64,000 bases of DNA from Fluviicola chungangensis (lineage in GTDB: Bacteria > Bacteroidota > Bacteroidia > Flavobacteriales_D > Crocinitomicaceae). Location: the NCBI RefSeq assembly GCF_007558725.1, contig NZ_VLPL01000001.1, positions 311,984-375,983 on the forward strand, in the 5' to 3' direction. This document shows positions 45,411-53,798 of this stretch, piece by piece. How positions within the stretch are numbered: the stretch's first letter is position 1; every line of letters begins with the position of its first letter. The notes beneath the pieces are model-generated. The model saw nothing but the letters and a program-made list of their open reading frames with translations. It ran no database searches and was not told where the DNA came from. The translations under genes were made by a program, and so were the position numbers.

Positions 45411-46763
45411 TTATTCGTATACTCCTTCCAAATCACTGCGTTCGTGCTTAGGTATCCGGAACAGCATCACTAATCCGACTACAAAGAAGAACGCCACAGA
45501 AACGACTGAAAAGCGCATGTCATCGAAAATAATTTCCATTGTTCCGAAAAACAAGGTACCCGTTACGATACCGATCTTTTCTGTCGCATCATAAAAAGAA
45601 AAATAACTTGCGTGATCTTCTGTTTCAGGTAGAAACTTGGAATACGTAGAACGAGCCATTGCCTGCACACCTCCCATTACCAAACCGACAGTTGCTGCCA
45701 ATGCATAAAACTGAACCGGCGTTTTAATAATAAACGCTGCGCAACAAATTCCTATCCAAATCACAATAGAGATTCCCAATGTCCGGATATTCCCGATACG
45801 TCTTGAAAGTCGCGACATGATAAATGCACCTCCGGCACCTAATAACTGAATGAGCAAAATAGCAATGATCAATCCGCTGTCATCCGGCTTCCCATCTTTT
45901 ACAGGCCACAGAATTTCCTTTTTCGCAAAAAAAGTGGCCATCAACATCACGGTTTGTACCCCTGTATTGAAAAAGAAAAATGCCGTCAAGTATTTCTTTA
46001 AACGGATAGTTTGTCTGAATTCCATGAAAACGTGCCGTAATTCCCGGAACCCTTTCCAGATATACCCTTTTTCCTTCGTTTCCTTTCTGACGGAATTCGG
46101 AAGTACGCGGTAGGTGAATTGGGAGAATAATAACCACCAGATTCCTACAAGAACGAAACACCATTTTGCTTCAAGGGTCTTTGTTTGGATTAGTACTAAA
46201 CAAATAATTAATAGGATCATAGACCCAATATATCCCATAGAAAAACCTCTTGCCGATATTTTATCGTGATCTTTCGGTTCGGCAATTTCCGGCAGATAGG
46301 CATTGTAGAAAACCAAACTGTTCCAGAAACCTATGCTGGCAAAGAACAAACTGGTCAGTCCCAGTTCTATTTTAGCCGGATCAAAGAAATAAAGCGTCAT
46401 ACAGGATGCCGCACCCAAGTAACAGAAAAACTGTAAAAAGCGCTTCTTATTTCCCAAATAATCTGCGATTCCGGACAAAAAAGGCGAAAAGAAGGATACA
46501 CACAAGAACGAGGCAGAAAGCACAAAACTCATCAAAGCCGTATTGGACAGTTCCCAACCAAAGAAATTCACGGTGACATTTACGCCATCCGGCAAACTTT
46601 GAGTTTCCAGATAACCGTGAGTCTCCTTGAAATGTTTTGTTGTTACGTTATCATAGAAAATCGGGAAGATGGCAGATGAGATCACCAGGTTGTAGACGGA
46701 GTTTGCCCAGTCATACATGACCCATCCCCTGATAACTTTTTTGTCGCCTTTCTGTATCGCCAT
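45411..46763 (-). CDS. UMF1/Atg22-type MFS transporter
   Basis: A 450-residue major facilitator protein of the UMF1 (Atg22-like) type, with about 12 hydrophobic helices. The start MAIQKGDKKVIRGWVMYDWANSVYN (quoted in part) has the YDWANS motif found in this subfamily, and an MARSTYSKFLPE motif near 371. Fungal Atg22 exports amino acids from the vacuole; the bacterial substrate is unknown. It is the last gene of the five-gene minus-strand operon, 9 nt after the dehydrogenase gene, so it may export or import what that operon makes. Confidence 0.8.
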   Translation of the reverse strand: MAIQKGDKKVIRGWVMYDWANSVYNLVISSAIFPIFYDNVTTKHFKETHGYLETQSLPDGVNVTVNFFGWELSNTALMSFVLSASFLCVSFFSPFLSGIADYLGNKKRFLQFFCYLGAASCMTLYFFDPAKIELGLTSLFFASIGFWNSLVFYNAYLPEIAEPKDHDKISARGFSMGYIGSMILLIICLVLIQTKTLEAKWCFVLVGIWWLLFSQFTYRVLPNSVRKETKEKGYIWKGFRELRHVFMEFRQTIRLKKYLTAFFFFNTGVQTVMLMATFFAKKEILWPVKDGKPDDSGLIIAILLIQLLGAGGAFIMSRLSRRIGNIRTLGISIVIWIGICCAAFIIKTPVQFYALAATVGLVMGGVQAMARSTYSKFLPETEDHASYFSFYDATEKIGIVTGTLFFGTMEIIFDDMRFSVVSVAFFFVVGLVMLFRIPKHERSDLEGVYE

Positions 46764-46772
46764 AGCAGGGTT

Positions 46773-47996
46773 TTAAGCTGTCACCTGATTGACATAATCA
46801 TTCAGGTATGCAAAGTAAGAAGTTAAATTTCCATTCAAATCCGTTTCGGAACCTCTTCCAATGATATTATCCGGATCATCGCCGAATAAATGAGGGAAAA
46901 CAGATTTGATCAATTCGTTTCCAAAATCCTCCGAAGCATCTTTCGGTAATTCGCACGGCAGGTTATCTACTGCCATTACCATGATCGACCCTTCTTGTTT
47001 CCAATCGCATTCCTGTCGTGTTTCCGGATCGTACCCGTAAAACGGATCTGCAATTTTGGAAGCCCGCAGTGTGGATGCAATCGGTCCCTGGATATCACAG
47101 GAAACATCCGCAATCACCTTGATCTTGTTTTTATCGGATCTCAAATCCGAATCGGTGAGAATGAACGGTGATTTATTGCTCCAGAAATGACAGGCAACAT
47201 ACACGTCTGCCTCTTCAGAATATCTTTTGAAACTGGATTCATACAGCTCCGGTGTCGCATAAAATTCCTGCTTAACGAACGGTTTCCCGTCTTTACGTCG
47301 GTAGTAATCTTCGATTTCCAAATGTGTAAAAACCGGCGTGTCAAATTTTTCGCTCAGAAATTCTTCCGGGCTCACTTCCGTAAACGGCAAAATATCCATA
47401 ATCTCGCGCGCTCCGTACCCCACTCTTCCAAAACCGGTTAAAACCAGTTTCATGTTTTCAGGAAAAACCGCTTTATGCAATTCGTTTTCCATTTCTTTTC
47501 TGCCTACACATTCATTGGCCGGTTTCAAATGAAAAGTATTTGTTTTTTCTCCGTAGGCACGGATTCCGTTATAAGCACCTACAATTCCGGCATAGCGACC
47601 AAAACCGATAATGCGTTTATTTTCTTTGGACTTCAGAACTTCGTAATCGATCAATTGAATTTTCTTGTCCAGGATCGCCCTTAGTAAATTCCTGTTATAG
47701 GGTTGTTTTTTAATGGTGTGTGAAAAGAACAGGAATTTCTTTCCCGGGATCAGGTCTTCAATATTTACCTCTTTCACTCCCATAATAACGTCACAATCCG
47801 ACAAATCCTTCACCACTTCAATCCCCTCAGCCGCGTACTCTTCATCACTGAATGCACGGATCTCACTTTCCTGAACAAAAACTTTCACTTGTGGAAATTT
47901 CATTTCAACTAACCTGCATTGCTTTGGTGTAAGTGGAACCCGCTTATCAGGCGGCACTTTTCCTTCCCGGATGATGCCTAATTTCACTTGATTCAT
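46773..47996 (-). CDS. Saccharopine/alanine-dehydrogenase-like NAD(P) oxidoreductase
   Basis: A 407-residue enzyme of the alanine-dehydrogenase/PNT/LYS1 fold. The N-terminal half has the AlaDh_PNT-like KLGIIREGKVPPDKRVPLTP motif (about 5-24). The nucleotide-binding region follows near VLTGFGRVGYGAREIMD (about 183), and VIADVSCDIQGPIASTLRAS near 292 carries active-site residues. It may be NAD+-dependent L-lysine-forming saccharopine dehydrogenase or a related amino-acid dehydrogenase. No lysine-2-oxoglutarate reductase gene is adjacent. It lies 8 nt after the KdsC-like gene, in the same operon. Confidence 0.7.
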   Translation of the reverse strand: MNQVKLGIIREGKVPPDKRVPLTPKQCRLVEMKFPQVKVFVQESEIRAFSDEEYAAEGIEVVKDLSDCDVIMGVKEVNIEDLIPGKKFLFFSHTIKKQPYNRNLLRAILDKKIQLIDYEVLKSKENKRIIGFGRYAGIVGAYNGIRAYGEKTNTFHLKPANECVGRKEMENELHKAVFPENMKLVLTGFGRVGYGAREIMDILPFTEVSPEEFLSEKFDTPVFTHLEIEDYYRRKDGKPFVKQEFYATPELYESSFKRYSEEADVYVACHFWSNKSPFILTDSDLRSDKNKIKVIADVSCDIQGPIASTLRASKIADPFYGYDPETRQECDWKQEGSIMVMAVDNLPCELPKDASEDFGNELIKSVFPHLFGDDPDNIIGRGSETDLNGNLTSYFAYLNDYVNQVTA

Positions 47997-48004
47997 GTTG
48001 TTGT

Positions 48005-48688
48005 TTAAAATTCTTTTATTGGTTCGGAAAGCAGAAAATTATCGATAAATTCTCTCACAACACCCGTACCGCCATTTTTTGTTAATACAATATCTACCTC
48101 TTTCTTGACTTCCTGAACGGCATCTTTCGGACACGCGCTCAGTCCAACCTCGCGCATAATGGACAAATCATTGATGTCATCACCAATAATTGCTACCTCA
48201 TTCAAAGTAATGGACAATTCCTCACACCATTGTCTTAGAATCGTAATTTTCTGATCTCTACCGACATAAACTCGAGTTATATTCAGTGTCTCAGCCCTGT
48301 TTCGAACCATTTGATCCGTAAATGCCGATGAAATAATCCCACAAAGCAATCCTTTTTCCTGAGCTTTCATTATACCCATTCCATCTTTGGAATTGTATTT
48401 TTTCACCTGGTCTCCCGATTCTGTATAATACATTCCTCCATCTGTCATGACACCATCCACATCCAGGATTAGGAACTTGATCTTTTCAATCTTGGATTTC
48501 AAATGATCAAAGACAAATAATGGCTTGAACAACAGGGAATAAAAATCAACTTCATACTCCTCTGCTATTGCTTCCAAATCCAGGACAGACAATTCGGTGA
48601 CCCCGTCTATGTCAAAGTCCTTCAGCATCTGATAAAAATCGACCCCGAATTTTGCACAAAGACCTTTTATATTTTGCTCTAAAAACAA
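48005..48688 (-). CDS. KdsC-like HAD phosphatase with N-terminal extension
   Basis: A 227-residue HAD-IIIA phosphatase. Motif I is LILDVDGVMTDGGMYY (about 73-88), motif II holds the serines in GIISSAFTD near 112, and motif III is IGDDINDLSIM near 169. These match KdsC (KDO-8-phosphate phosphatase), with about 65 extra residues at the N-terminus that include two similar pieces, FGVDFYQML and YEVDFYSLL. The start is probably the TTG at 48688, 2 nt after the DAHP synthase stop; an alternative ATG is at 48631. The substrate is a 3-deoxy sugar acid phosphate or a related compound. Confidence 0.82.
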   Translation of the reverse strand: MFLEQNIKGLCAKFGVDFYQMLKDFDIDGVTELSVLDLEAIAEEYEVDFYSLLFKPLFVFDHLKSKIEKIKFLILDVDGVMTDGGMYYTESGDQVKKYNSKDGMGIMKAQEKGLLCGIISSAFTDQMVRNRAETLNITRVYVGRDQKITILRQWCEELSITLNEVAIIGDDINDLSIMREVGLSACPKDAVQEVKKEVDIVLTKNGGTGVVREFIDNFLLSEPIKEF

Positions 48689-48690
48689 GA

Positions 48691-49689
48691 TTATACCATT
48701 TTATATCCAACGCTTGCTGCAATCGGATGAAGTGTTTGTAACAATTGCTTGAATTCCTCATGATTCAATTGCTGGGAAGCATCGGATTTGGCAACTTTGG
48801 GATTCGGATGAACTTCCACCAATAATCCGTCAACTCCCAAAGCAATACATGCCCGGGACAACCCTGCCACACCATATGCGTATCCCATTGCATGACTCGG
48901 ATCCAAAATGACAGGAAGATTTGTATAGTGCTTCAACCATTCCACTCCGCACAAGTCCAATGTAAAACGCGTACCCGTTTCAAAAGTACGTATCCCGCGC
49001 TCACATAGAACTACGTTTTCATTTCCACCGGAAAGAACAAACTCAGCCGCCTGAACAAACTCCTGTAAAGTGGTGCCGAATCCACGTTTAATCAAAACTG
49101 TTTTCTGCGTTTTTGCACATGCCCGTAAAATTCCCTGGTCATACATTGCCTTCGCTCCGACCTGGATCACATCCGCATATTCGATGATTTCATCGATATG
49201 TGTTGCGTCACGCGCTTCTGTTACGACTGCAAATCCATATTCTTCACGCATCTTAGCGAGTAACTTCAATCCTTCCAATCCCAATCCCTGGAAACTGTAC
49301 GGGCTTGTTCTCGGTTTATAACATCCACCGCGAAGTGCCGTTAATCCCAAGGATTTTAGCAATTCGGAAGATTGCCTGATCTGTTCTTCCGACTCAACGG
49401 AACATGGTCCGGAAATTAGAATGGTGTTTCCTGTTTTTCCACCTACCGTTACATCCCCGATTTTCACTTCACGGGTTTCCGGACGGTAATTTCGTGAAGC
49501 CAATTGCATGTCATTGGGAAATACCCAATGCGCTTCAGTCACCGATTCCAAAGCTGCAGGAACTTCTTTCACACCGGATCCGGTTACCAATACATTGATA
49601 CCTTGAGAAACCAGGTGGAATGCTTTGTTTTCTGCAGCCAGTTTAGCTGCTTCAGTTGAATTGACTGATTTTTTTAAATGAATGATCAT
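48691..49689 (-). CDS. aroF: 3-deoxy-7-phosphoheptulonate (DAHP) synthase, type I-beta
   Basis: A 332-residue PEP-dependent aldolase. An N-terminal ferredoxin-like regulatory domain (about 1-70) precedes the TIM barrel with ISGPCSVESEEQ near 91, LRGGCYKPRTSPYSFQG near 119 and DPSHAMGYAYG near 265. The KPRTSP motif is that of erythrose-4-phosphate-using DAHP synthase, not the KANRSS-type motif of KdsA. It makes DAHP, the first shikimate intermediate. It overlaps the epimerase-CBS gene by 4 nt (ATGA). The gene name follows the family; paralogues may exist elsewhere. Confidence 0.9.
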   Translation of the reverse strand: MIIHLKKSVNSTEAAKLAAENKAFHLVSQGINVLVTGSGVKEVPAALESVTEAHWVFPNDMQLASRNYRPETREVKIGDVTVGGKTGNTILISGPCSVESEEQIRQSSELLKSLGLTALRGGCYKPRTSPYSFQGLGLEGLKLLAKMREEYGFAVVTEARDATHIDEIIEYADVIQVGAKAMYDQGILRACAKTQKTVLIKRGFGTTLQEFVQAAEFVLSGGNENVVLCERGIRTFETGTRFTLDLCGVEWLKHYTNLPVILDPSHAMGYAYGVAGLSRACIALGVDGLLVEVHPNPKVAKSDASQQLNHEEFKQLLQTLHPIAASVGYKMV

Positions 49690-50687
49690 ATTTCCCCTTT
49701 AATCAGGTTTACGAATGTTAAGATTCCTTTTGCTTTATTGTTTTGGTCCACAACGGGTAAATAAAGAATCGGGAACGTGTATTTTTTAATTTGCTGCAGT
49801 AAATCATTGACTGTTGCTGTTTCGTGAATTACCAAAGGTTTGGAGTTCATGATTTCAGCAATGGATTCATTGTTCAGATTTCCCCCCGTACGGATTAAAC
49901 TTTTGCGGATATCTGCATTGGAAATCAACCCTCTCAAATTAGTTGTTTCGTCAACAACTAAAGTAAAGCCCAATTTTCCATCTTCCACCGAATTCAACAC
50001 TTCAGATATGGATGCATTCTCCCCCACTGATGGTGATTCTGTCAGCGGAATCATGAAGTCTTTCACCAAAAACTGGGAATCCACATTGCGTTTCGTCAGG
50101 TCCATTAATGCATGTCCCACGCTAGGTGCGTTAAACAAATAAGATCCGGAAACCGAAGTATGAACTCCCATATTCCGTAAAATGAAGGAAACTTCTCCGT
50201 TGACTCCACCATCTACATGTACGGATTTTGACGGGTATTTCTTTTGAAAATCGCGAATTTTCTTGAAGTTTACAGCATCAAAAACACCTCCGCTTTGTCC
50301 GGGAACGGTTGCCATGATCAAAATGAAATCGAAACTGCTGTATGTATCAAATGCTTCGATCGGGGTCGGAGTAATAATTGCCAATCCTTTTTTTCCCTTA
50401 ATATCGGAAGGAATCAACAAGTCCTCTTCCAAATCCTCCAATTGGAACGTTACATATTCCACCGGTACGGCCCGAAGCAAATCGAAATAATTGGATGGGT
50501 TCTTCGTGATGATATGCAAATCGATCGGAATGTTACACCATGCCCGGACCCGGCTGATATCTTCAAAAACAGAAGGGTCATCATTACAATCAACATGAAG
50601 CAGATCCACATGGTGAGCGGCCAAATCTTGGATCGTTTCCGACAGTTCGCGTTTCTTATCCGAATAAATCGAAGCAGATATTCTCAT
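49686..50687 (-). CDS. Ribulose-phosphate-3-epimerase-like domain fused to a CBS pair
   Basis: A 333-residue fusion protein. Residues 1-200 are a divergent RPE-type TIM barrel that keeps the four metal/catalytic residues His31 and Asp33 (HVD), His58 (LHI) and Asp159 (HVDGG). The usual methionines and the NPGFGGQ loop are altered (MATVPGQSGG). Residues about 208-330 are two CBS motifs (LVKDFMIPLTESPSVGENA, EIMNSKPLVIHETATV), which usually bind adenosine nucleotides. RPE fused to CBS is unusual, since CBS pairs normally join SIS-type arabinose-5-phosphate isomerase (KdsD). First gene of the operon. Confidence 0.85.
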   Translation of the reverse strand: MRISASIYSDKKRELSETIQDLAAHHVDLLHVDCNDDPSVFEDISRVRAWCNIPIDLHIITKNPSNYFDLLRAVPVEYVTFQLEDLEEDLLIPSDIKGKKGLAIITPTPIEAFDTYSSFDFILIMATVPGQSGGVFDAVNFKKIRDFQKKYPSKSVHVDGGVNGEVSFILRNMGVHTSVSGSYLFNAPSVGHALMDLTKRNVDSQFLVKDFMIPLTESPSVGENASISEVLNSVEDGKLGFTLVVDETTNLRGLISNADIRKSLIRTGGNLNNESIAEIMNSKPLVIHETATVNDLLQQIKKYTFPILYLPVVDQNNKAKGILTFVNLIKGEI

Positions 50688-50691
50688 AGGA

Positions 50692-50699
50692 CAAAAATA
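50692..50699 (-). promoter_or_regulatory. TAnnTTTG -7 box of the epimerase-CBS operon
   Basis: TATTTTTG (minus strand) ends 4 nt before the ATG at 50687, predicting a nearly leaderless operon mRNA. No TTG at standard spacing. Confidence 0.5.
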
Positions 50700-50817
50700 A
50701 GGAAAGTATTTCCTTCATACCTTCTATTTTCAGAATGATATTAACAAGAGTTTACACAAAATTGATTGCTTTCTTAACATCTGGTTTTATTTAAAACTTC
50801 CTGATAGAAAGTAAAAA

Positions 50818-51222
50818 TTAAATCGCTTTTTGGGACAAAAACCGGGCAGCCTGCGAAGGCGTCGGGAGGGCACAAAAAGCAGGAGCCAAACGCATACGCC
50901 GCTTGGCAATCATATTATAAATCCCGTCCCGAATAAAGCGAGGACAAACCCAACCTATCTTGCCCAGATTCGATGGAAAACGCAAATAGTTCAAAACCTT
51001 GAGTGCTGCAGTAGATCGATTATTCAATTTTTTTCCGTCCCAAAAATAAAAGGTTGACAAATCCAGTTCGTGGATTCCCTGCTTTTTAAAAAAATCTTTT
51101 GCAAAATCGCTTTGCAGGGCACAGAAATGGATCTCGGAGTTTTTTTCATGATTCAGGACAAACTGAACCGTTTTATTGCAAAAACCGCAATCACCGTCGT
51201 AAAATATTATTGGTTTATCCAT
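50818..51222 (-). CDS. DCC-family (DUF393) thiol-disulfide oxidoreductase
   Basis: A 134-residue protein of the DUF393/DCC family, small thioredoxin-like proteins with a DGDC-x-x-C site. The motif is FYDGDCGFCNKTVQF near the N-terminus. I start at ATG 51222 (MDKPIIFYDGD) since the residues further up are not conserved-looking. The C-terminal part has LGKIGWVCPRFIRDGIY. The partner and redox role are unknown. It is divergent from elbB, with the hairpin element in between. Confidence 0.85.
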   Translation of the reverse strand: MDKPIIFYDGDCGFCNKTVQFVLNHEKNSEIHFCALQSDFAKDFFKKQGIHELDLSTFYFWDGKKLNNRSTAALKVLNYLRFPSNLGKIGWVCPRFIRDGIYNMIAKRRMRLAPAFCALPTPSQAARFLSQKAI

Positions 51223-51275
51223 TTGAACAAAGATACGAAATAGCTGGAGAATCGTATTTTTGAAAAACAAAAACT

Positions 51276-51335
51276 GTTCCAGGGTTTATAACCCTGGAAG
51301 GGTGGTTAAATTTTTTTTACCTATTTTATATTAAA
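51276..51335 (+). repeat. Two-hairpin leader element, copy 2
   Basis: A 10-bp perfect stem (TTCCAGGGTT 51277-51286 / AACCCTGGAA 51290-51299, loop TAT) is followed by GGGTGGTTAAA and eight Ts (51311-51318). The matching copy is at 17800-17858 on the other strand. The overlap of the second arm with AGGGT (51299-51303) makes an alternative stem ACCCT/AGGGT possible. The T-run ends 27 nt before the elbB ATG, in the same orientation, so the element would be in the elbB leader. Confidence 0.7.
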
Positions 51336-51345
51336 TCACAATACC

Positions 51346-52032
51346 ATGAATTTTGGAATTTTACTTTCCGGGTCAGGAGTCTATGACGGAGCGGAAATTC
51401 AGGAAGCCGTACTGAGTATGCTGGCAGTATCCGAATCAGGAGACACATACACTTGTATTGGAGTAGATGCGGATCAGTTTCATGTAATCAATCACCTTAC
51501 CGGAGAACCAATGAATGAATCCCGGAACATGCTCATAGAAGCTGCCAGGATTGCACGGGGAAACATTGTACCGATCCAGGACATACAACCGGCAGATATT
51601 GACGGATTAATCATTCCCGGAGGATTCGGAAATGCAAAAAACTTCACGAACTGGGCATTTGAAGGTCCGGACGGAACTATTTTGCCGGAAGTAAAATTAT
51701 TACTTGTCAATCTGGTAAATATTGGGAAACCCATTGCCGCTTTGTGTGTGAGTCCGGTAGTTTTGGCAAAAGCCCTGGAAGGCTCTGATATTCATCCATC
51801 CTTAACTTTGGGGACAACGACCGAATCTTCTCCTTATGATATTGAAGCATTTTCCCAGGGTTTGGTAAAAACGGGAGCAACCACCACTTACAAAACCGTC
51901 AAAGAAATTCAGGTAGATCAGGCAAATAAAATTGTTTCTGCACCTTGTTATATGATGGATGCAACAATCAGTGATATTTGGAAGAACATTCAACAGGCAG
52001 TGAGTGAATTGAAAAAAATGGCAACTGTATGA
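51346..52032 (+). CDS. elbB: ElbB/ES1 family glyoxalase-like protein
   Basis: A 228-residue DJ-1/PfpI-superfamily protein of the ElbB type, once linked to isoprenoid synthesis and shown to have weak glyoxalase activity. It opens GILLSGSGVYDGAEIQEAVL. The nucleophile cysteine is in ALCVSPVVLAKALEG near 129, and LIIPGGFGNAKNF near 88 marks the family. It starts just downstream of the two-hairpin element and overlaps the MutS-like gene by 4 nt, so the two are co-transcribed. Confidence 0.93.
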   Translation: MNFGILLSGSGVYDGAEIQEAVLSMLAVSESGDTYTCIGVDADQFHVINHLTGEPMNESRNMLIEAARIARGNIVPIQDIQPADIDGLIIPGGFGNAKNFTNWAFEGPDGTILPEVKLLLVNLVNIGKPIAALCVSPVVLAKALEGSDIHPSLTLGTTTESSPYDIEAFSQGLVKTGATTTYKTVKEIQVDQANKIVSAPCYMMDATISDIWKNIQQAVSELKKMATV

Positions 52033-53798
52033 TTCCGGATTATACTGAAAGATCAAAATCATATCAAGAGTCTGTTAATCAAATCAATAAACAGCTTCAG
52101 TTAATTGGTTGGTCAAGATTGATTGCTTTGCTCGTTTCCGGAACCTGCTTTTATTATTCCAGGGCAGAAAACGGGCTGCCTTTTTTAATCGGAGGGATCG
52201 GTTTTCTCGGATTGTTTGCTTTTTTGGTGAATTATCACTTCCGGGTAAAACGCAAGCTCCAGGTTGCAGTGACCTATCAATGGTTAAACGAGTCGGAAGA
52301 TTTGTTCCTGAAAGAAGCAAAACCTTACTACGAAAACGGAAAAGAATTCCTGGACACGAAACATCCCTATTCTTTTGACATCGATTTGTTTGGTCCGCAC
52401 TCATTATTTGAGCATTTAAACCGCACATCCACCGTTATCGGGAGTGAAAAACTGGCTGCTTCCCTGCTTCAGACTCAAAGCAGCGAAGCACTTAAAAACT
52501 CCCAGGAAGCAATTGCCGAAATCGCAGAAGACCTCGAATGGAGACAAGCTTTCCAAGTATATGCAAAACTGGGGAAAGACAGTCATGAAATCCGGAATTA
52601 CATTGAACATTGGCAGGATTCCAGACAGTCACTATCCATTGTTTCCACCGTGCTCGCGTTCATTTTTCCAGCACTGGGATTGACAAGTATGATCTTATTG
52701 TGGCAAACTGACCGGGTTTACTGGTTTAATGTCGGGGTTATCTTATACGTTATAAACATGTTATTGTTTGGTGCCATCGTTGGAAAAATAAAGAATGAGA
52801 TCGGAAAAACCGAACGGATAGGTGCTGCACTTTTGGCTTACAGCGAAATGCTCCGGTTAATAGAGAAACGGGATTGGAAATCAACGAAGCTCCAAGAAAT
52901 CCATGAAAAAATCCATTCCAAAAATCAGGCAGCAAGCACACTATTGAAAGAGGCTTCCAAAATATATGGAAACATGGACAGCGTCAACAACGGGATGGCC
53001 GTTTTTCTTTTGAACGGAACGGTTCAGTTCCATGTGCATGTATTCCGGCAACTGGTGAAATGGAAGAAGAAACACCGTGAATCAATCAGTCAATGGATTG
53101 AACAGATCGCTGAAGTAGAAAGCATTCTTTCCTTCAGTAATTTCAAAGTCAACAATCCGGAATATTCCTTTCCTGATTTGAACGAAAAACAAATTTCTTT
53201 TGAAGATCTGGGGCATCCGCTGATCCCGAAAAACAAACGCGTTTGTAATTCCATTTCGTTTGACCGGGAACGTTTCGTGATTCTTACCGGATCCAATATG
53301 TCGGGGAAAAGTACTTTTTTAAGAACACTTGGAATTGCCGTGATTTTATCCAATGCGGGCTCCGTTATTCCTGCCGAAAACGCAACTTTCTTCCCTATTC
53401 CTTTGCTGGTTTCCATGCGTCTGAGCGATTCACTGGAGGAAAGTACCTCTTACTTCTTTTCCGAAGTAAAACGATTGAAACTAATCATCGATAATCTCAA
53501 CCAGGGCCCGGCTTTTGTTTTACTAGATGAAATTCTGCGTGGGACCAACTCGGATGACAAGCAAAACGGAACAATCGGAATGGTAGAACAAATGGTTCGC
53601 TTGAATGCGATCGGCATGATTGCCACCCATGATTTGGAGGTTTGCGAAACCACTCGTTCACATCCTTCGTACTTAAACAACAAATGTTTTGAAGTGGAGA
53701 TCAGGGACAACGACCTGTTTTTTGATTACAAACTTCGAAATGGAATTTGTCAAAATAAAAGTGCTACATTCATTATGAAAAAATACCAGGTAATTTGA
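52029..53798 (+). CDS. Membrane-anchored MutS-family ATPase
   Basis: A 589-residue protein with a C-terminal MutS ATPase domain: Walker A GSNMSGKST near 421, Walker B FVLLDEILRGTNSDDKQNG near 496, and IATHDLEV near 536. It lacks the MutS mismatch-recognition domain. Instead the N-terminal half has two pairs of hydrophobic helices (about 32-68 and 204-252), so it is anchored in the inner membrane. It belongs to the MutS-related group found in Bacteroidota. A standard mismatch-repair role is unlikely; its true job is unknown. Overlaps elbB and the next gene by 4 nt each. Confidence 0.8.
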   Translation: MIPDYTERSKSYQESVNQINKQLQLIGWSRLIALLVSGTCFYYSRAENGLPFLIGGIGFLGLFAFLVNYHFRVKRKLQVAVTYQWLNESEDLFLKEAKPYYENGKEFLDTKHPYSFDIDLFGPHSLFEHLNRTSTVIGSEKLAASLLQTQSSEALKNSQEAIAEIAEDLEWRQAFQVYAKLGKDSHEIRNYIEHWQDSRQSLSIVSTVLAFIFPALGLTSMILLWQTDRVYWFNVGVILYVINMLLFGAIVGKIKNEIGKTERIGAALLAYSEMLRLIEKRDWKSTKLQEIHEKIHSKNQAASTLLKEASKIYGNMDSVNNGMAVFLLNGTVQFHVHVFRQLVKWKKKHRESISQWIEQIAEVESILSFSNFKVNNPEYSFPDLNEKQISFEDLGHPLIPKNKRVCNSISFDRERFVILTGSNMSGKSTFLRTLGIAVILSNAGSVIPAENATFFPIPLLVSMRLSDSLEESTSYFFSEVKRLKLIIDNLNQGPAFVLLDEILRGTNSDDKQNGTIGMVEQMVRLNAIGMIATHDLEVCETTRSHPSYLNNKCFEVEIRDNDLFFDYKLRNGICQNKSATFIMKKYQVI

